From QYOJ01 sp964449285 (GTDB taxonomy: Bacteria > Bacteroidota > Bacteroidia > Bacteroidales > FEN-979), in NCBI GenBank assembly GCA_964449285.1, contig CAYUZX010000004.1, positions 1 to 64,000 on the forward strand: 64,000 nucleotides of DNA. The letters run 5' to 3'. Positions within the stretch are counted from its first letter, which is position 1. Each line of letters opens with the position of its first letter. Below, piece after piece: positions 10,501-17,574 of this stretch. Position numbers and translations under genes: made by a program. The notes below the pieces were generated by a model. It made no database searches, was not told the origin of the DNA, and was given only the letters and a program-made list of their open reading frames with translations.

Positions 10501-12743
10501 AAAAAGAGATCCAGGAAGCGATTCACACGTTGAAAATGATCAGCGAAAGTACTGACAAAGTATTTGCTGAAAGGTTAGTTGAGCATTTGTCGCTCCTTTT
10601 TGTCGACTTGAGTAATCTCATTGATTCAGGCGCCCCAAATCAAAATACTCCTGAAGACCATAGTATAGCTACAAAACAACTTCTTCAAAAGTTCACACTG
10701 ATCCCCGGGCTGTGGGCCGGAAACAGGATTATGCTTTACAATGGGGTCAAACTAGAAATCAGGCTTAGACTCTTTTCCTTCCGCCTCAGGAAGCTCCTCG
10801 AACGGGCCCTGGATGAAATTGGGCAAGTGACCGATAACTGCATCATTCATCACGCAGGGATATTAAATACCCGGGTAAAACAATATCTCGAAGAGCTCAA
10901 CCATGATCCTTCTTCCCAGTTTAATCTGGATGAATCGGAAATCCAGTGGGACGATAAAACAGATTTTCAGCTAACCCTGGACAAAATCATTGACAAATCG
11001 TTGATTGGGATTAAAGCCCTGGTAAATAAACTGCCTGAAACATCAGAACTTCTTGTCCCGGCCAGTGTGAAAGAACCAGCCGAATTTATCAGTGAAGAAC
11101 TAAAACCTGTTGTTCTTCCTACTTATCAGTTGGTGAATTATCATGTTCAGCGCAACCTATTTGAAGCTTTGCACCGGATCAAGGGAACATTTCCCAAATC
11201 TGTTTATATCTCTGCCGGAAGGATTAAAAACGCCCTCCGTCTGGTTAGCATCGGGAACATGAACCCTGAGGCAAAAAGCACTCTTGAGATGGTGCTCCGT
11301 GAAAATGATGCTCCAGAAGGATTCCATGGTGGAGGTGAAGGTTTCACTGATTTTGTCACAGAACAGCTGAAGGTTGTTGAAGAGGAGTTGAAAAAGATCC
11401 AATACGTCCTGGACCACCTCTATTCCGATCTTGAACAGCAGATTAGCACAACCACCGGCGAACTCACAGTTGCACGTCTTCTCAACACGCCTGACACATA
11501 CAAAAAGTATATTAAAAAACGAGATGCCCGGCACCGGTTCAATCTGATGAAGAGCTCTCTTCAGTCTGTCATGCAGCGGCTCTACAGGATGAGTGCGACA
11601 ATCTGGTACCGGCAAAGTGATGCACTACTCCTTGCTAAAAAGATTAGCGCAGGGGATGTAAAACAAAGGTCTGTGGTTGACTTATTATTGACCCTCTACG
11701 AACGGGTGACTCCACAGGAGGAATTATTGAACAAATTGCCTTTTTACTACCGGCAGCTTTTTCTCCAGAAGTACAACTTTAAATCTGAGTTCTGGGTAAA
11801 CCGACAGAAGGAGATTTCCCAGGTACAGCAGGCAATATCCCGTTACATGAAGGGATTCCATGGTGGTATCATGATTCGTGGCGACCGGAATACAGGAAAG
11901 ACCTTCTTCTTAAACTATATCTCTTCAACCTTTTACCAGGGGCATCAGGTTTATGCACTCAGCGCTCCCCCGGCCGGCTCTTGCAATCCGGAAGTTTTCC
12001 TTAAAATGCTTCAGGAGAGTACAGGGATTGATGGGAGTATCGACCAGGTTTTTAACAGCCTGGAGGAAGATTCCCTGATCGTAATCGATGACCTTGAGCT
12101 GTGGTGGGAGAAATCCGATTCAGGAACAGCAGTTGTGGAGGTGATAGGAGATCTAATCAGGAGATATGGCCATAAGTGCCTGTTTCTTCTTACAGTCTCT
12201 GAAGCCAGTTACCGTGTGATCAGCCAGGTTTCTGAGATCGAATCCTGTATGCTCTCTGTGGTCGACCTCCAGCCCTTCAACACCCTCGCAATCCAGGAGG
12301 TGATTATGTTTCGGCATCAGTCGAGCGGTCTTGATATCCGGAGATCTGATAAAGGAAATGTACGACTGACCCGTACTGCCCAGGCAAAACTATTCGCCAG
12401 ATACTTCAGCTACACCCGTGGAAACATCGGCGCTGCCCTGCTTGCCTGGGTCTCAAATATCACCGATTTCCAGGACGACACGCTCTACATCAGACAGCCA
12501 CAGTCTGCCGGCCATGCAATCCTTGAACGGTTAAGCCCTACTGTCAGGCTCTATCTTGTTCAATTTCTGCTTCATAAACGCCTTGATCTGCCCAAACTTC
12601 AGCGATTGACATTGGATCCTGCGAATGAAGTGGAAAAACAGCTTCTCTTCCTGAAACGGGCAGGGTTAATCAATGAACGCGCTGGCCATATTTTTGAACT
12701 TGACAGGTATCTCTATATTCACCTCAAACATGTCATTCAGTAA
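7542..12743 (+). CDS. SLC12-like cation-chloride/amino acid transporter fused to a C-terminal AAA+/P-loop ATPase
   Basis: This 1733-residue protein has four parts. Residues 1-430 form an APC-superfamily core with about 12 TM helices. It opens with GVFTPSLLTILGVIMYMRLG, the hallmark of SLC12 (Na-K-Cl/K-Cl) cotransporters. Residues 455-740 resemble the SLC12 cytosolic domain (WQPNIILFSGG near 456; TIDIWWKDISNQGNLALAL near 593). Residues 745-1420 are mostly helical and unassigned. Residues 1425-1733 look like an ORC/STAND-type AAA+ module: Walker A GDRNTGKT at 1447-1454 (K1453), Walker B LIVIDD with D1516-D1517, a sensor-1-like strand, a GNIGAALLAW sensor-2-like helix and a C-terminal winged-helix-like tail. 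The frame is uninterrupted. A weak -7-like TACCTTTA lies at 7500. An MscS-like gene follows by 24 bases. The SLC12 assignment is firm. The ATPase role, perhaps gating transport by nucleotide state, is inference. Confidence 0.85.
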   Translation: MEKAKKFGAFAGVFTPSLLTILGVIMYMRLGWVVGQAGLISALVIIVLAHVISISTGLSISSIATDKKIQAGGIYYILSRSLGLPIGGAIGITLFIGTALSISLYLVGFAESFLAIDAIRNFTGLEQNVTGFRIVGTAAIIFLVILAFISTSVAIKTQFYIMGAIGLSLISIVVGFFINDGFSATTISLSYLRDGVSPELVFAIFFPAVTGFTAGVAMSGDLKDPKKTIPRGTLAAIACGFIIYVALAVSFALFVDRDLLINDYNFLMKIAWFAPFVIAGIWGATLSSALGGILGGPRILQATSADRITPKIFARGYGASNEPRNALLLIFLIAEAGILIGELDVIAGIVTMFYLASYGFINIAFFLENWASTDFRPSFRVNRYFGLIGFIAAFGVMFKLDMVSMFAAFIIMGLLYSYLKRQQRNTDSGDVWQSVYSSLVRSALHRMRKRPLEQRNWQPNIILFSGGTEKRPHLIEFGKSLVGRHGVLSNFDLKENKDAQILVTRTEGETTSVEEMPGIFTQRKTVRDLYDGIESIAGVYGFSGFEPNTVMMGWARETQQPERFADMLTTLYELDLNVLLLDWDKRTGFGKYSTIDIWWKDISNQGNLALALCKLLLLSDQWNGATIRLMIVNSFAEQQDHIITEAERLLETLRINASVKVIDNHIKLLPFYEIMQVESHTTDLVIAGIPKIEKGKEAEYVETTSILLRQIGTVLLIKASSAFKKLSLEIDKHQYKYIPDQAVQHTPSEKSKETSQQLLPEGIPEELKKLYTSSLHLISQFHQEFVQPAFRYNVNKVLALEKNIQDSVQLIESESFRSLPATKQARQLAYFKTNQLVLTEKIIDELQKTISTEQREGLDKGIQFLISGIQESVDKSPATIKIRLFPRHLEIQNNDSLPARNFKRFIRFVYTKKKISEGISYTVRFQRLIRNVLPEGFYQKLDASLINLGQLNLDTIIEIRKLLSANQLFFDLLAFQEVSTQRLDAAKKEIQEAIHTLKMISESTDKVFAERLVEHLSLLFVDLSNLIDSGAPNQNTPEDHSIATKQLLQKFTLIPGLWAGNRIMLYNGVKLEIRLRLFSFRLRKLLERALDEIGQVTDNCIIHHAGILNTRVKQYLEELNHDPSSQFNLDESEIQWDDKTDFQLTLDKIIDKSLIGIKALVNKLPETSELLVPASVKEPAEFISEELKPVVLPTYQLVNYHVQRNLFEALHRIKGTFPKSVYISAGRIKNALRLVSIGNMNPEAKSTLEMVLRENDAPEGFHGGGEGFTDFVTEQLKVVEEELKKIQYVLDHLYSDLEQQISTTTGELTVARLLNTPDTYKKYIKKRDARHRFNLMKSSLQSVMQRLYRMSATIWYRQSDALLLAKKISAGDVKQRSVVDLLLTLYERVTPQEELLNKLPFYYRQLFLQKYNFKSEFWVNRQKEISQVQQAISRYMKGFHGGIMIRGDRNTGKTFFLNYISSTFYQGHQVYALSAPPAGSCNPEVFLKMLQESTGIDGSIDQVFNSLEEDSLIVIDDLELWWEKSDSGTAVVEVIGDLIRRYGHKCLFLLTVSEASYRVISQVSEIESCMLSVVDLQPFNTLAIQEVIMFRHQSSGLDIRRSDKGNVRLTRTAQAKLFARYFSYTRGNIGAALLAWVSNITDFQDDTLYIRQPQSAGHAILERLSPTVRLYLVQFLLHKRLDLPKLQRLTLDPANEVEKQLLFLKRAGLINERAGHIFELDRYLYIHLKHVIQ

Positions 12744-12767
12744 TTATATAAATAAGGAGACACACCT

Positions 12768-13508
12768 ATGGAAATAACCGGCCCCGATCCTGCTCATCTC
12801 TTCCTTCGGTTTGTTGGATGGGGGATGGCGATTTTCCTGGTAATCCGCCTGCTCCGGTTCTTACTGCCAATCCTCCTTTACAAAGAGAAGCCCAGGAATT
12901 TTTTCATAAAAATATTTCCTTTGGCCGAACTGGTCTTCTGGATGGTATACCTTTCCTGGTTCGTATTTCTCTTTTACGAAGCCGATGAGATCTATGTATT
13001 TGTGGTTCTGGCTATTTTACTGATGTTACTTTTCTGGATATCCCGCTTCTGGATGAAAGATATTATAGCCGGTGTGTTTTTCCGAAGTTCCACTCGACTG
13101 AAAGCAGAGGATCAGCTTCATTTCGGGGAGCTCAAAGGGACGATCAAGAAGTTCGGAAGCTCCTCCCTCGAACTTGAGACACAGGATAACCAAACCATTT
13201 TTATCCCATATGCAAAACTTGTTGATGCTGTAAACATCAAGAGTGAACGGACCGGCCAAAGCAAAGGGTATACGTTTATCCTGGATTGTCCCAGAAAAGA
13301 GGAGATCAGTGCGCTTACACAGCAAATAAAGTCGACCATCCTCTCCACACCCTGGGTGTCGGTAAACCGAATGTCAGTAATCACTTTGGCCACCCAGACA
13401 GAGGAGAACTATTCTTTTGAAATCACAGTGTTTCCGATCGACAAGAGCTTTGCAGGAAAAATCGAAACACTGGTAACGGAGAAATATTCGGGTAAGAAAG
13501 ACCGGTAA
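12768..13508 (+). CDS. MscS-family mechanosensitive channel-like protein
   Basis: This 246-residue protein has three predicted membrane segments (about 12-34, 46-68 and 72-95), followed by a soluble region resembling the MscS beta domain. The line-up with MscS is the pore-helix end (MKDIIAGVFFRSS), then LKAEDQLHFGELKGTIKKFG, then TIFIPYAKLVDAVNIKSER, which matches the conserved PN(G/A)K...N segment with Y in place of N. MscS-type channels release solutes on membrane tension. A good Shine-Dalgarno (aaggaga) precedes the ATG. It lies 24 bases after the transporter-ATPase fusion, so an operon combining ion uptake and release for volume or osmotic control is likely. It is shorter than E. coli MscS (286) and the tail is reduced. 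Confidence 0.8.
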   Translation: MEITGPDPAHLFLRFVGWGMAIFLVIRLLRFLLPILLYKEKPRNFFIKIFPLAELVFWMVYLSWFVFLFYEADEIYVFVVLAILLMLLFWISRFWMKDIIAGVFFRSSTRLKAEDQLHFGELKGTIKKFGSSSLELETQDNQTIFIPYAKLVDAVNIKSERTGQSKGYTFILDCPRKEEISALTQQIKSTILSTPWVSVNRMSVITLATQTEENYSFEITVFPIDKSFAGKIETLVTEKYSGKKDR

Positions 13509-13584
13509 AGGGGAGTGATACGAAGACTCGACCTGGTAGATTCTATAATTGAAATGTCAAAAGAATTAGATAATAAAGAAACTG

Positions 13585-14130
13585 CTATCGCAGCCCTGTA
13601 TGCATCCACTCCAGGAAAAAGAAGAGTGCAAATCCATCGATCGAACAGTTAATCTTGTTTGTGTTTATCATGGGAACAATCTCCTCCATCGCGGTAAAAT
13701 GAAGGCCAAGGATTCCTTCATTCCGGTCAAACGCATTAACCGGGATTTCATCTTTAATCTCTGCAGCGAAGATAAAGACTTTCTCATCGGTCAGGCTTGG
13801 AGCTGGAAAAACTTCTTTCAGCAGATGCCATGTTTCCGACATGAGCCCGGTCTCTTCCAGCAGTTCTCGCCTTGCAGCCACAATCGGCTCTTCTCCGGCA
13901 TCAATTCTTCCGCCTGGAAGCTCATAAGTCAACGCACCTATCAGATATCTGTTCAGGGAGATCAATCCGATGGAATTTCTCGTGTATGGAATTATACTCA
14001 CCGAGCCGGGTTTCTTTAGGTAATAGAAATCCCGATGGCCAATTTTACCAATCTCCACATCATCGTGAATAACATCGAAACGGGGAGTGGAACAGAGAAA
14101 ATTTCGTTGGTTCAGGGTATATTTGATCAT
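13585..14130 (-). CDS. NUDIX hydrolase (ADP-sugar pyrophosphatase-like)
   Basis: The 181-residue protein has a perfect Nudix box at residues 74-96: G, five residues, E80, seven residues, then RELLEETGL. The N-terminal half supplies the beta-strands common to ADP-ribose/ADP-sugar pyrophosphatases (KIGHRDFYYLKKPGSVSIIPY). The box chelates Mg2+ and catalyses hydrolysis of nucleoside diphosphates linked to another moiety. The substrate is not determined, and ADP-ribose or an ADP-sugar is only a guess from the overall layout. It converges with the MscS-like gene, with no clear terminator in the 76-base gap. Confidence 0.88.
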   Translation of the reverse strand: MIKYTLNQRNFLCSTPRFDVIHDDVEIGKIGHRDFYYLKKPGSVSIIPYTRNSIGLISLNRYLIGALTYELPGGRIDAGEEPIVAARRELLEETGLMSETWHLLKEVFPAPSLTDEKVFIFAAEIKDEIPVNAFDRNEGILGLHFTAMEEIVPMINTNKINCSIDGFALFFFLEWMHTGLR

Positions 14131-14137
14131 ATGGAGA

Positions 14138-14236
14138 TTAGACTATGACCATTGAGAGTACATAAAGGCAAAACAATACCACAATCACAATGACGGGTAT
14201 AACAGCAATCCAGTTTCCTTTTGATTCCTTATCCAT
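14138..14236 (-). CDS. Possible 32-residue single-span membrane peptide
   Basis: An ATG at 14236 opens a 32-codon frame ending in TAA at 14138. It encodes a charged, hydrophilic start (MDKESKGNW) followed by about 22 continuous hydrophobic residues (IAVIPVIVIVVLFCLYVLSMV). That composition is typical of real one-helix small proteins and unlikely in random spacer. It lies between flxA and the NUDIX gene on the same strand, 7 bases before the NUDIX start. No strong ribosome-binding site is visible. The function is unknown. Confidence 0.45.
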   Translation of the reverse strand: MDKESKGNWIAVIPVIVIVVLFCLYVLSMVIV

Positions 14237-14265
14237 GGCATGAAGCTATTGCTTCCACAAATATA

Positions 14266-15099
14266 CTAAAATTCGTCCGGCAGTTTACTCAACTCCTCAT
14301 AAGTGAATACCGGACCATCTTTGCATACGTAGGTACTTCCGATGTTGCATCGACCACATTTACCCAGTCCGCACTGCATCTTCATCTCCAACGTTGTGAT
14401 CACATCTTTGGGATTAAAACCGAGCTTATCGAGTGACATGAGCGTATACTTGATCATGATTGGCGGGCCGCAGGTGATGACCTTCGTGTTCTCAATGGTT
14501 GGTTTCACCACCTCTTCCAGAATTTTTGGGACAACACCTACATTTTCTTTCCAGGTATCTTCAGGCTTATCAATCGTCAGAACCACCCTGAGCGATTTAT
14601 TGTTCACCCACTCTTCGATCTCCTCTTTGTAACAGATATCAGCCGAGGTACGAGCTCCATAGAGAATAGTAAAATCATTATAATCGTTGCGATTATCTAT
14701 GGCGTACTGGATAAGTGACCGTAACGGGGCTAACCCGATACCACCTCCGACAAAGAGCAGGTTCTTCCCTTTTAGGTCTTCAATTGGGAACCAATTTCCA
14801 TAGGGTCCTCTGATTCCAACTTCATCCCCTTCATCCACATCACGGTGTATATCAGCAGTTACAATCCCGGCACGTTTTATAGAACAGTCGAACGTGCCTT
14901 TCCGTGTTGCCGAGGAAGCGATGCAAAAGGTGCATTCCCCACTGCCAAGCAGGGAGAACTCTACAAATTGACCTGGAAGCCAGTCAAATTTCTCTGTCAA
15001 TGATTCATCCCTGAATTTCAACCGGTAAGTCCTTACATCCGGAGTCTCCTGGATGATCTTATCGACCGTACAGATCATGGGGACTAGAAGTTGTTCCAT
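14266..15099 (-). CDS. flxA: FlxA: FAD/NAD(P)H-binding subunit of the Flx-Hdr complex
   Basis: This 277-residue ferredoxin-NADP reductase-fold protein belongs to the sulfhydrogenase-gamma/dihydroorotate-dehydrogenase electron-transfer family. The FAD domain covers about 1-100 and the NAD(P) domain about 105-225, with the nucleotide motif FVGGGIGLAPLRSL and the CGPPIM segment. The C-terminal cysteines (CGLGKCGRC...C) bind a [2Fe-2S] cluster. In the FlxABCD-HdrABC complex described in Desulfovibrio, this subunit oxidises NADH and passes electrons to the iron-sulfur subunits and HdrA. It is the last gene of the hdrCBA-flxDCBA cluster. There are no NiFe-hydrogenase genes nearby, so a hydrogenase role is not supported. 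NADH versus NADPH preference cannot be decided here. Confidence 0.85.
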   Translation of the reverse strand: MEQLLVPMICTVDKIIQETPDVRTYRLKFRDESLTEKFDWLPGQFVEFSLLGSGECTFCIASSATRKGTFDCSIKRAGIVTADIHRDVDEGDEVGIRGPYGNWFPIEDLKGKNLLFVGGGIGLAPLRSLIQYAIDNRNDYNDFTILYGARTSADICYKEEIEEWVNNKSLRVVLTIDKPEDTWKENVGVVPKILEEVVKPTIENTKVITCGPPIMIKYTLMSLDKLGFNPKDVITTLEMKMQCGLGKCGRCNIGSTYVCKDGPVFTYEELSKLPDEF

Positions 15100-15111
15100 A
15101 TTCTCAAATGG

Positions 15112-15182
15112 TGAAATGGTGAAAAAGCGAAATTAAGTTTCATATTCTTCTATATTCCTGCATTGTTGCATTGTTTCATTCC
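15112..15182 (-). repeat. Short tandem repeats between flxA and flxB
   Basis: The spacer holds two degenerate repeat types on the plus strand: AAATGGTG/AAATGGTGAA at 15112-15126, then TTCCTGCATTG, TTGCATTG and TTCCTGCATTG at about 15155-15182. The latter is the reverse complement of the GCAGGAATG family seen at 38892 and 43164. The repeat overlaps the 3' end of flxB and provides its last codons (Ser-Met-Gln-Glu) and TGA stop. Confidence 0.7.
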
Positions 15183-16225
15183 TGCATTGAACCAGCAACC
15201 TTGTTAACGACTTCGAATATGCTGATGTTCACCGGGCAGGAGGTGGTGCACTTCCCGCAGCCGACACAGAGGTTCATCCCAAACCGCTCCTTGTAATAGA
15301 CAAACTTGTGCATGGCGCGCTGACGCCAGCGCCGGTATTTTACCTGCCTTGGATTATGACCGCCTGCCATCAGGGTAAAGTAGACATTATTACAGGAGTC
15401 GTAACTCTTGTATCTGACTCCTTCATCCCGTAGTTTCTCGTCGGAAATTTTAAAACAGTGACAGGTGGGGCACACAAACGCGCATGTATTGCAACTGACA
15501 CAGGTGGCCGGAATATCTTCAAACGCTGGTGAATCAAACTTGCCCTGCATCTTTTCATTGATCTCATTGTAGTCCATCTTCAGGCGGAAAGAACTTGCAA
15601 ACTTCACAAACTGCTTCTTCATCTCCTCCTGGGCAGAACCATTGGCAACCGATATGCCTTTTGCATTCTCTTTCAAAAATAGCTCCCCCTTTTCGGTGCG
15701 GGCCTGCAGATAAATCGTTCCGTTCAATCCGTTGATAACGGCTACGTCAAAGGCGTCCAGTTTCTCCACATCGTAGTCGAGAGAGGTACAAAAACAATGG
15801 GTGGAAGCCTCATTGCAACGGGTTGAAATCAGAATCGTATTCTCCCTGCGTTTTTCGTAATCGGTATCCACGTAGTCCCACTTGTAGACGGCATCCAATA
15901 CCTGAAGGCCACGTGCATCACAATGCTTGACACCCAAAATAACCCGTTTCCCTGCCAATGGATCTTCGTCGGTATCCATGAGTTCAGTCCCTTCACTAGT
16001 GGCCTTGTATTTCATCACCTTTGCTGATTTAGGGAAGAAGAGCGGTTTTATGCTCATCGTCGAAGGGATGGGTGAATCAGTGTTGCATCTGGAAAGGGAA
16101 TCAACCTTGATGAAATCAAATTTGCCAAATTTTTCCACCGGTGCGTAGGTATCATGAGCGCTGATGATTGCCTCATAAAACGCCTGAAGTCCGGCAGGAT
16201 CAGTACTATATGTTGTCAGGTTCAT
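15176..16225 (-). CDS. flxB: FlxB: 4Fe-4S dicluster subunit (sulfhydrogenase-beta-like)
   Basis: The 349-residue protein is related to the beta subunits of sulfhydrogenase and anaerobic sulfite reductase A. The N-terminal domain (1-230) contains GVKHCDARGLQVLD. The C-terminal half carries two ferredoxin-type cysteine sets, CVSCNTCAFVCPTCHC (about 242-257) and CVGCGKCTTSCP (about 325-336), so at least two [4Fe-4S] clusters wire FlxA to the Hdr part. It lies 12 bases after flxC. The last residues (SMQE and stop) are encoded by the GCAGGAATGA repeat, so the original C-terminus may have been replaced by repeat DNA. Confidence 0.83.
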   Translation of the reverse strand: MNLTTYSTDPAGLQAFYEAIISAHDTYAPVEKFGKFDFIKVDSLSRCNTDSPIPSTMSIKPLFFPKSAKVMKYKATSEGTELMDTDEDPLAGKRVILGVKHCDARGLQVLDAVYKWDYVDTDYEKRRENTILISTRCNEASTHCFCTSLDYDVEKLDAFDVAVINGLNGTIYLQARTEKGELFLKENAKGISVANGSAQEEMKKQFVKFASSFRLKMDYNEINEKMQGKFDSPAFEDIPATCVSCNTCAFVCPTCHCFKISDEKLRDEGVRYKSYDSCNNVYFTLMAGGHNPRQVKYRRWRQRAMHKFVYYKERFGMNLCVGCGKCTTSCPVNISIFEVVNKVAGSMQE

Positions 16226-16237
16226 CGTTTAGAAAGG

Positions 16238-17089
16238 TTACATGATAAAATCGTCAGGATCACTCAAGCTGTATTTGTAGAAAGCTCCCCGGTCATCCTG
16301 GATCATTCCGGCCAGGTGTTCCTGGAAGTTCTCGTAAATCACCTTTTCGTTTTGCTTATGCAAGAGGTGTAGCGGGAGATGGCTTGGACAAGCTTTTTCA
16401 CAGTTACGGCAATCCACACACCGTCCGGCCAGGTGTAGCGACCATGTCATGAGGGCATGAAACGCACTTGAGGTAGTATTAGCTCCCTGGAAGAGGGTAG
16501 CAGTTTCCTGGTCGATACAGCACTTGGCGCAATAGCAAAGGGGACAGGAGTGGCGGCATGCATTACAGCGGATGCAGCTCTCAAACACCTCTTCGAAATA
16601 TTCCTGCCGTTCGGTCAGACTTTTTCCGTCCAGTTCACGGATGTCGGCATTCACCTGATAGTCACGTTTTCCGGATGGTGTGCCAAGGATCTCATCATAG
16701 ATCACGGCATCAGGCATCACACATTCAACGCAGTTCTGAGCCTTCTCCCCCGTTTCATCCACAACGCCTTCACAGGCGATCCCGACGATATAGAGATTTT
16801 CGCGCTTTACCTGGTTTTCGGTCAGCATCAGGTTCAGAGCCCGGCTGTCGCACCCTTTTACAACCAATCCCACCCGTTTATTCCTGGTATGCTCGTACTT
16901 CAGGTAGTTTGCGAGGTTGAAAACCGATTTATCAGTGAAGAGTAGCTGATCCACATCTTTGTAGTGCTTGATCAGCACCGGCACCTGGTTCTCATCAAAG
17001 CCCGTATTGCGGTAACCGATGAAGAGATCAATCTTCTCTTCAGAGAATAGTCTTCCCGCAATGTCCTGGATTTGCTTTGTATAGTCCAT
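16238..17089 (-). CDS. flxC: FlxC: iron-sulfur subunit (FrhB/FdhB-like N-terminus, dicluster ferredoxin C-terminus)
   Basis: This 283-residue protein has an N-terminal domain with VVKGCDSRALNLML and CVECVMPDAVIYDE, resembling coenzyme F420-hydrogenase/formate dehydrogenase beta subunits. The C-terminal half has CIRCNACRHSCPLCYCAKC (about 194-212) and CVDCRNCEKACP (about 247-258), for two or more [4Fe-4S] clusters. In characterised Flx-Hdr clusters FlxB and FlxC lie between the NADH-oxidising FlxA and the MvhD-like FlxD. The gene is 5 bases from flxD and 12 from flxB, so one transcript is expected. Whether FlxB and FlxC labels are used in exactly this sense elsewhere should be treated loosely, because the two proteins are partly alike. 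Confidence 0.8.
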   Translation of the reverse strand: MDYTKQIQDIAGRLFSEEKIDLFIGYRNTGFDENQVPVLIKHYKDVDQLLFTDKSVFNLANYLKYEHTRNKRVGLVVKGCDSRALNLMLTENQVKRENLYIVGIACEGVVDETGEKAQNCVECVMPDAVIYDEILGTPSGKRDYQVNADIRELDGKSLTERQEYFEEVFESCIRCNACRHSCPLCYCAKCCIDQETATLFQGANTTSSAFHALMTWSLHLAGRCVDCRNCEKACPSHLPLHLLHKQNEKVIYENFQEHLAGMIQDDRGAFYKYSLSDPDDFIM

Positions 17090-17094
17090 GTTTA

Positions 17095-17574
17095 TTAAAT
17101 ATTTTCCTTTTTATACAGATGAAGCGGTCCCAGCTTTTTAATATCCTCCGTAACCTTTGTCACCACTTTGGCAAACTTCGGTCCCTCCGCAGCCGATACC
17201 CAGGAAAACTGGACCCGGTCTTCATGGAATCCGACTAAGTTCAGCAGTTTCTTTGTCACCAGGAATCTTCTTCTGGCATAATAATTTCCAGAGATGTAAT
17301 GACAATCACCAGGATGGCATCCCGAAATAAGCACGCCATCGGCCGAGGTTTGGAGTGACTTGATAATAAACCACGGATCCACACGGCTGGAACAGGGCAC
17401 CCGTATGATCCGGATGTTCGGCGGGTACTGAAGCCGGCTTGTTCCGGTAAGGTCGGAACCTGCATAGGAACACCAGTTGCACAGGATCCCCATGATCACT
17501 GGCTGCCAGTCGGGAGGCGCTTCCAGGTGGGGTTTCTCGATGCTGACAATTTTCTCTTTTACTTCTGTTTCCAT
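17095..17574 (-). CDS. flxD: FlxD/MvhD: [2Fe-2S] electron-transfer subunit
   Basis: This 159-residue MvhD-family protein shows all family landmarks: CNWCSYAGSDLTG (C32, C35), IRVPCSSRVDP (C61) and GCHPGDCHYISGN (C86, C91). In methanogens MvhD transfers electrons from the hydrogenase to HdrA. Here it would link the Flx NADH-oxidising module to HdrA. Its ATG shares one base with the hdrA stop (TGATG at 17574), indicating translational coupling and fixed stoichiometry. It is about 20 residues longer at the N-terminus than the conserved core, which is ordinary. Confidence 0.9.
   Translation of the reverse strand: METEVKEKIVSIEKPHLEAPPDWQPVIMGILCNWCSYAGSDLTGTSRLQYPPNIRIIRVPCSSRVDPWFIIKSLQTSADGVLISGCHPGDCHYISGNYYARRRFLVTKKLLNLVGFHEDRVQFSWVSAAEGPKFAKVVTKVTEDIKKLGPLHLYKKENI

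Noticed and set aside
12744..14265. tRNA or structured RNA in the spacers around the MscS and NUDIX genes
   Set aside because: I found no cloverleaf, conserved TTCGA loop or CCA-type end, and the spacers are short and AT-rich.
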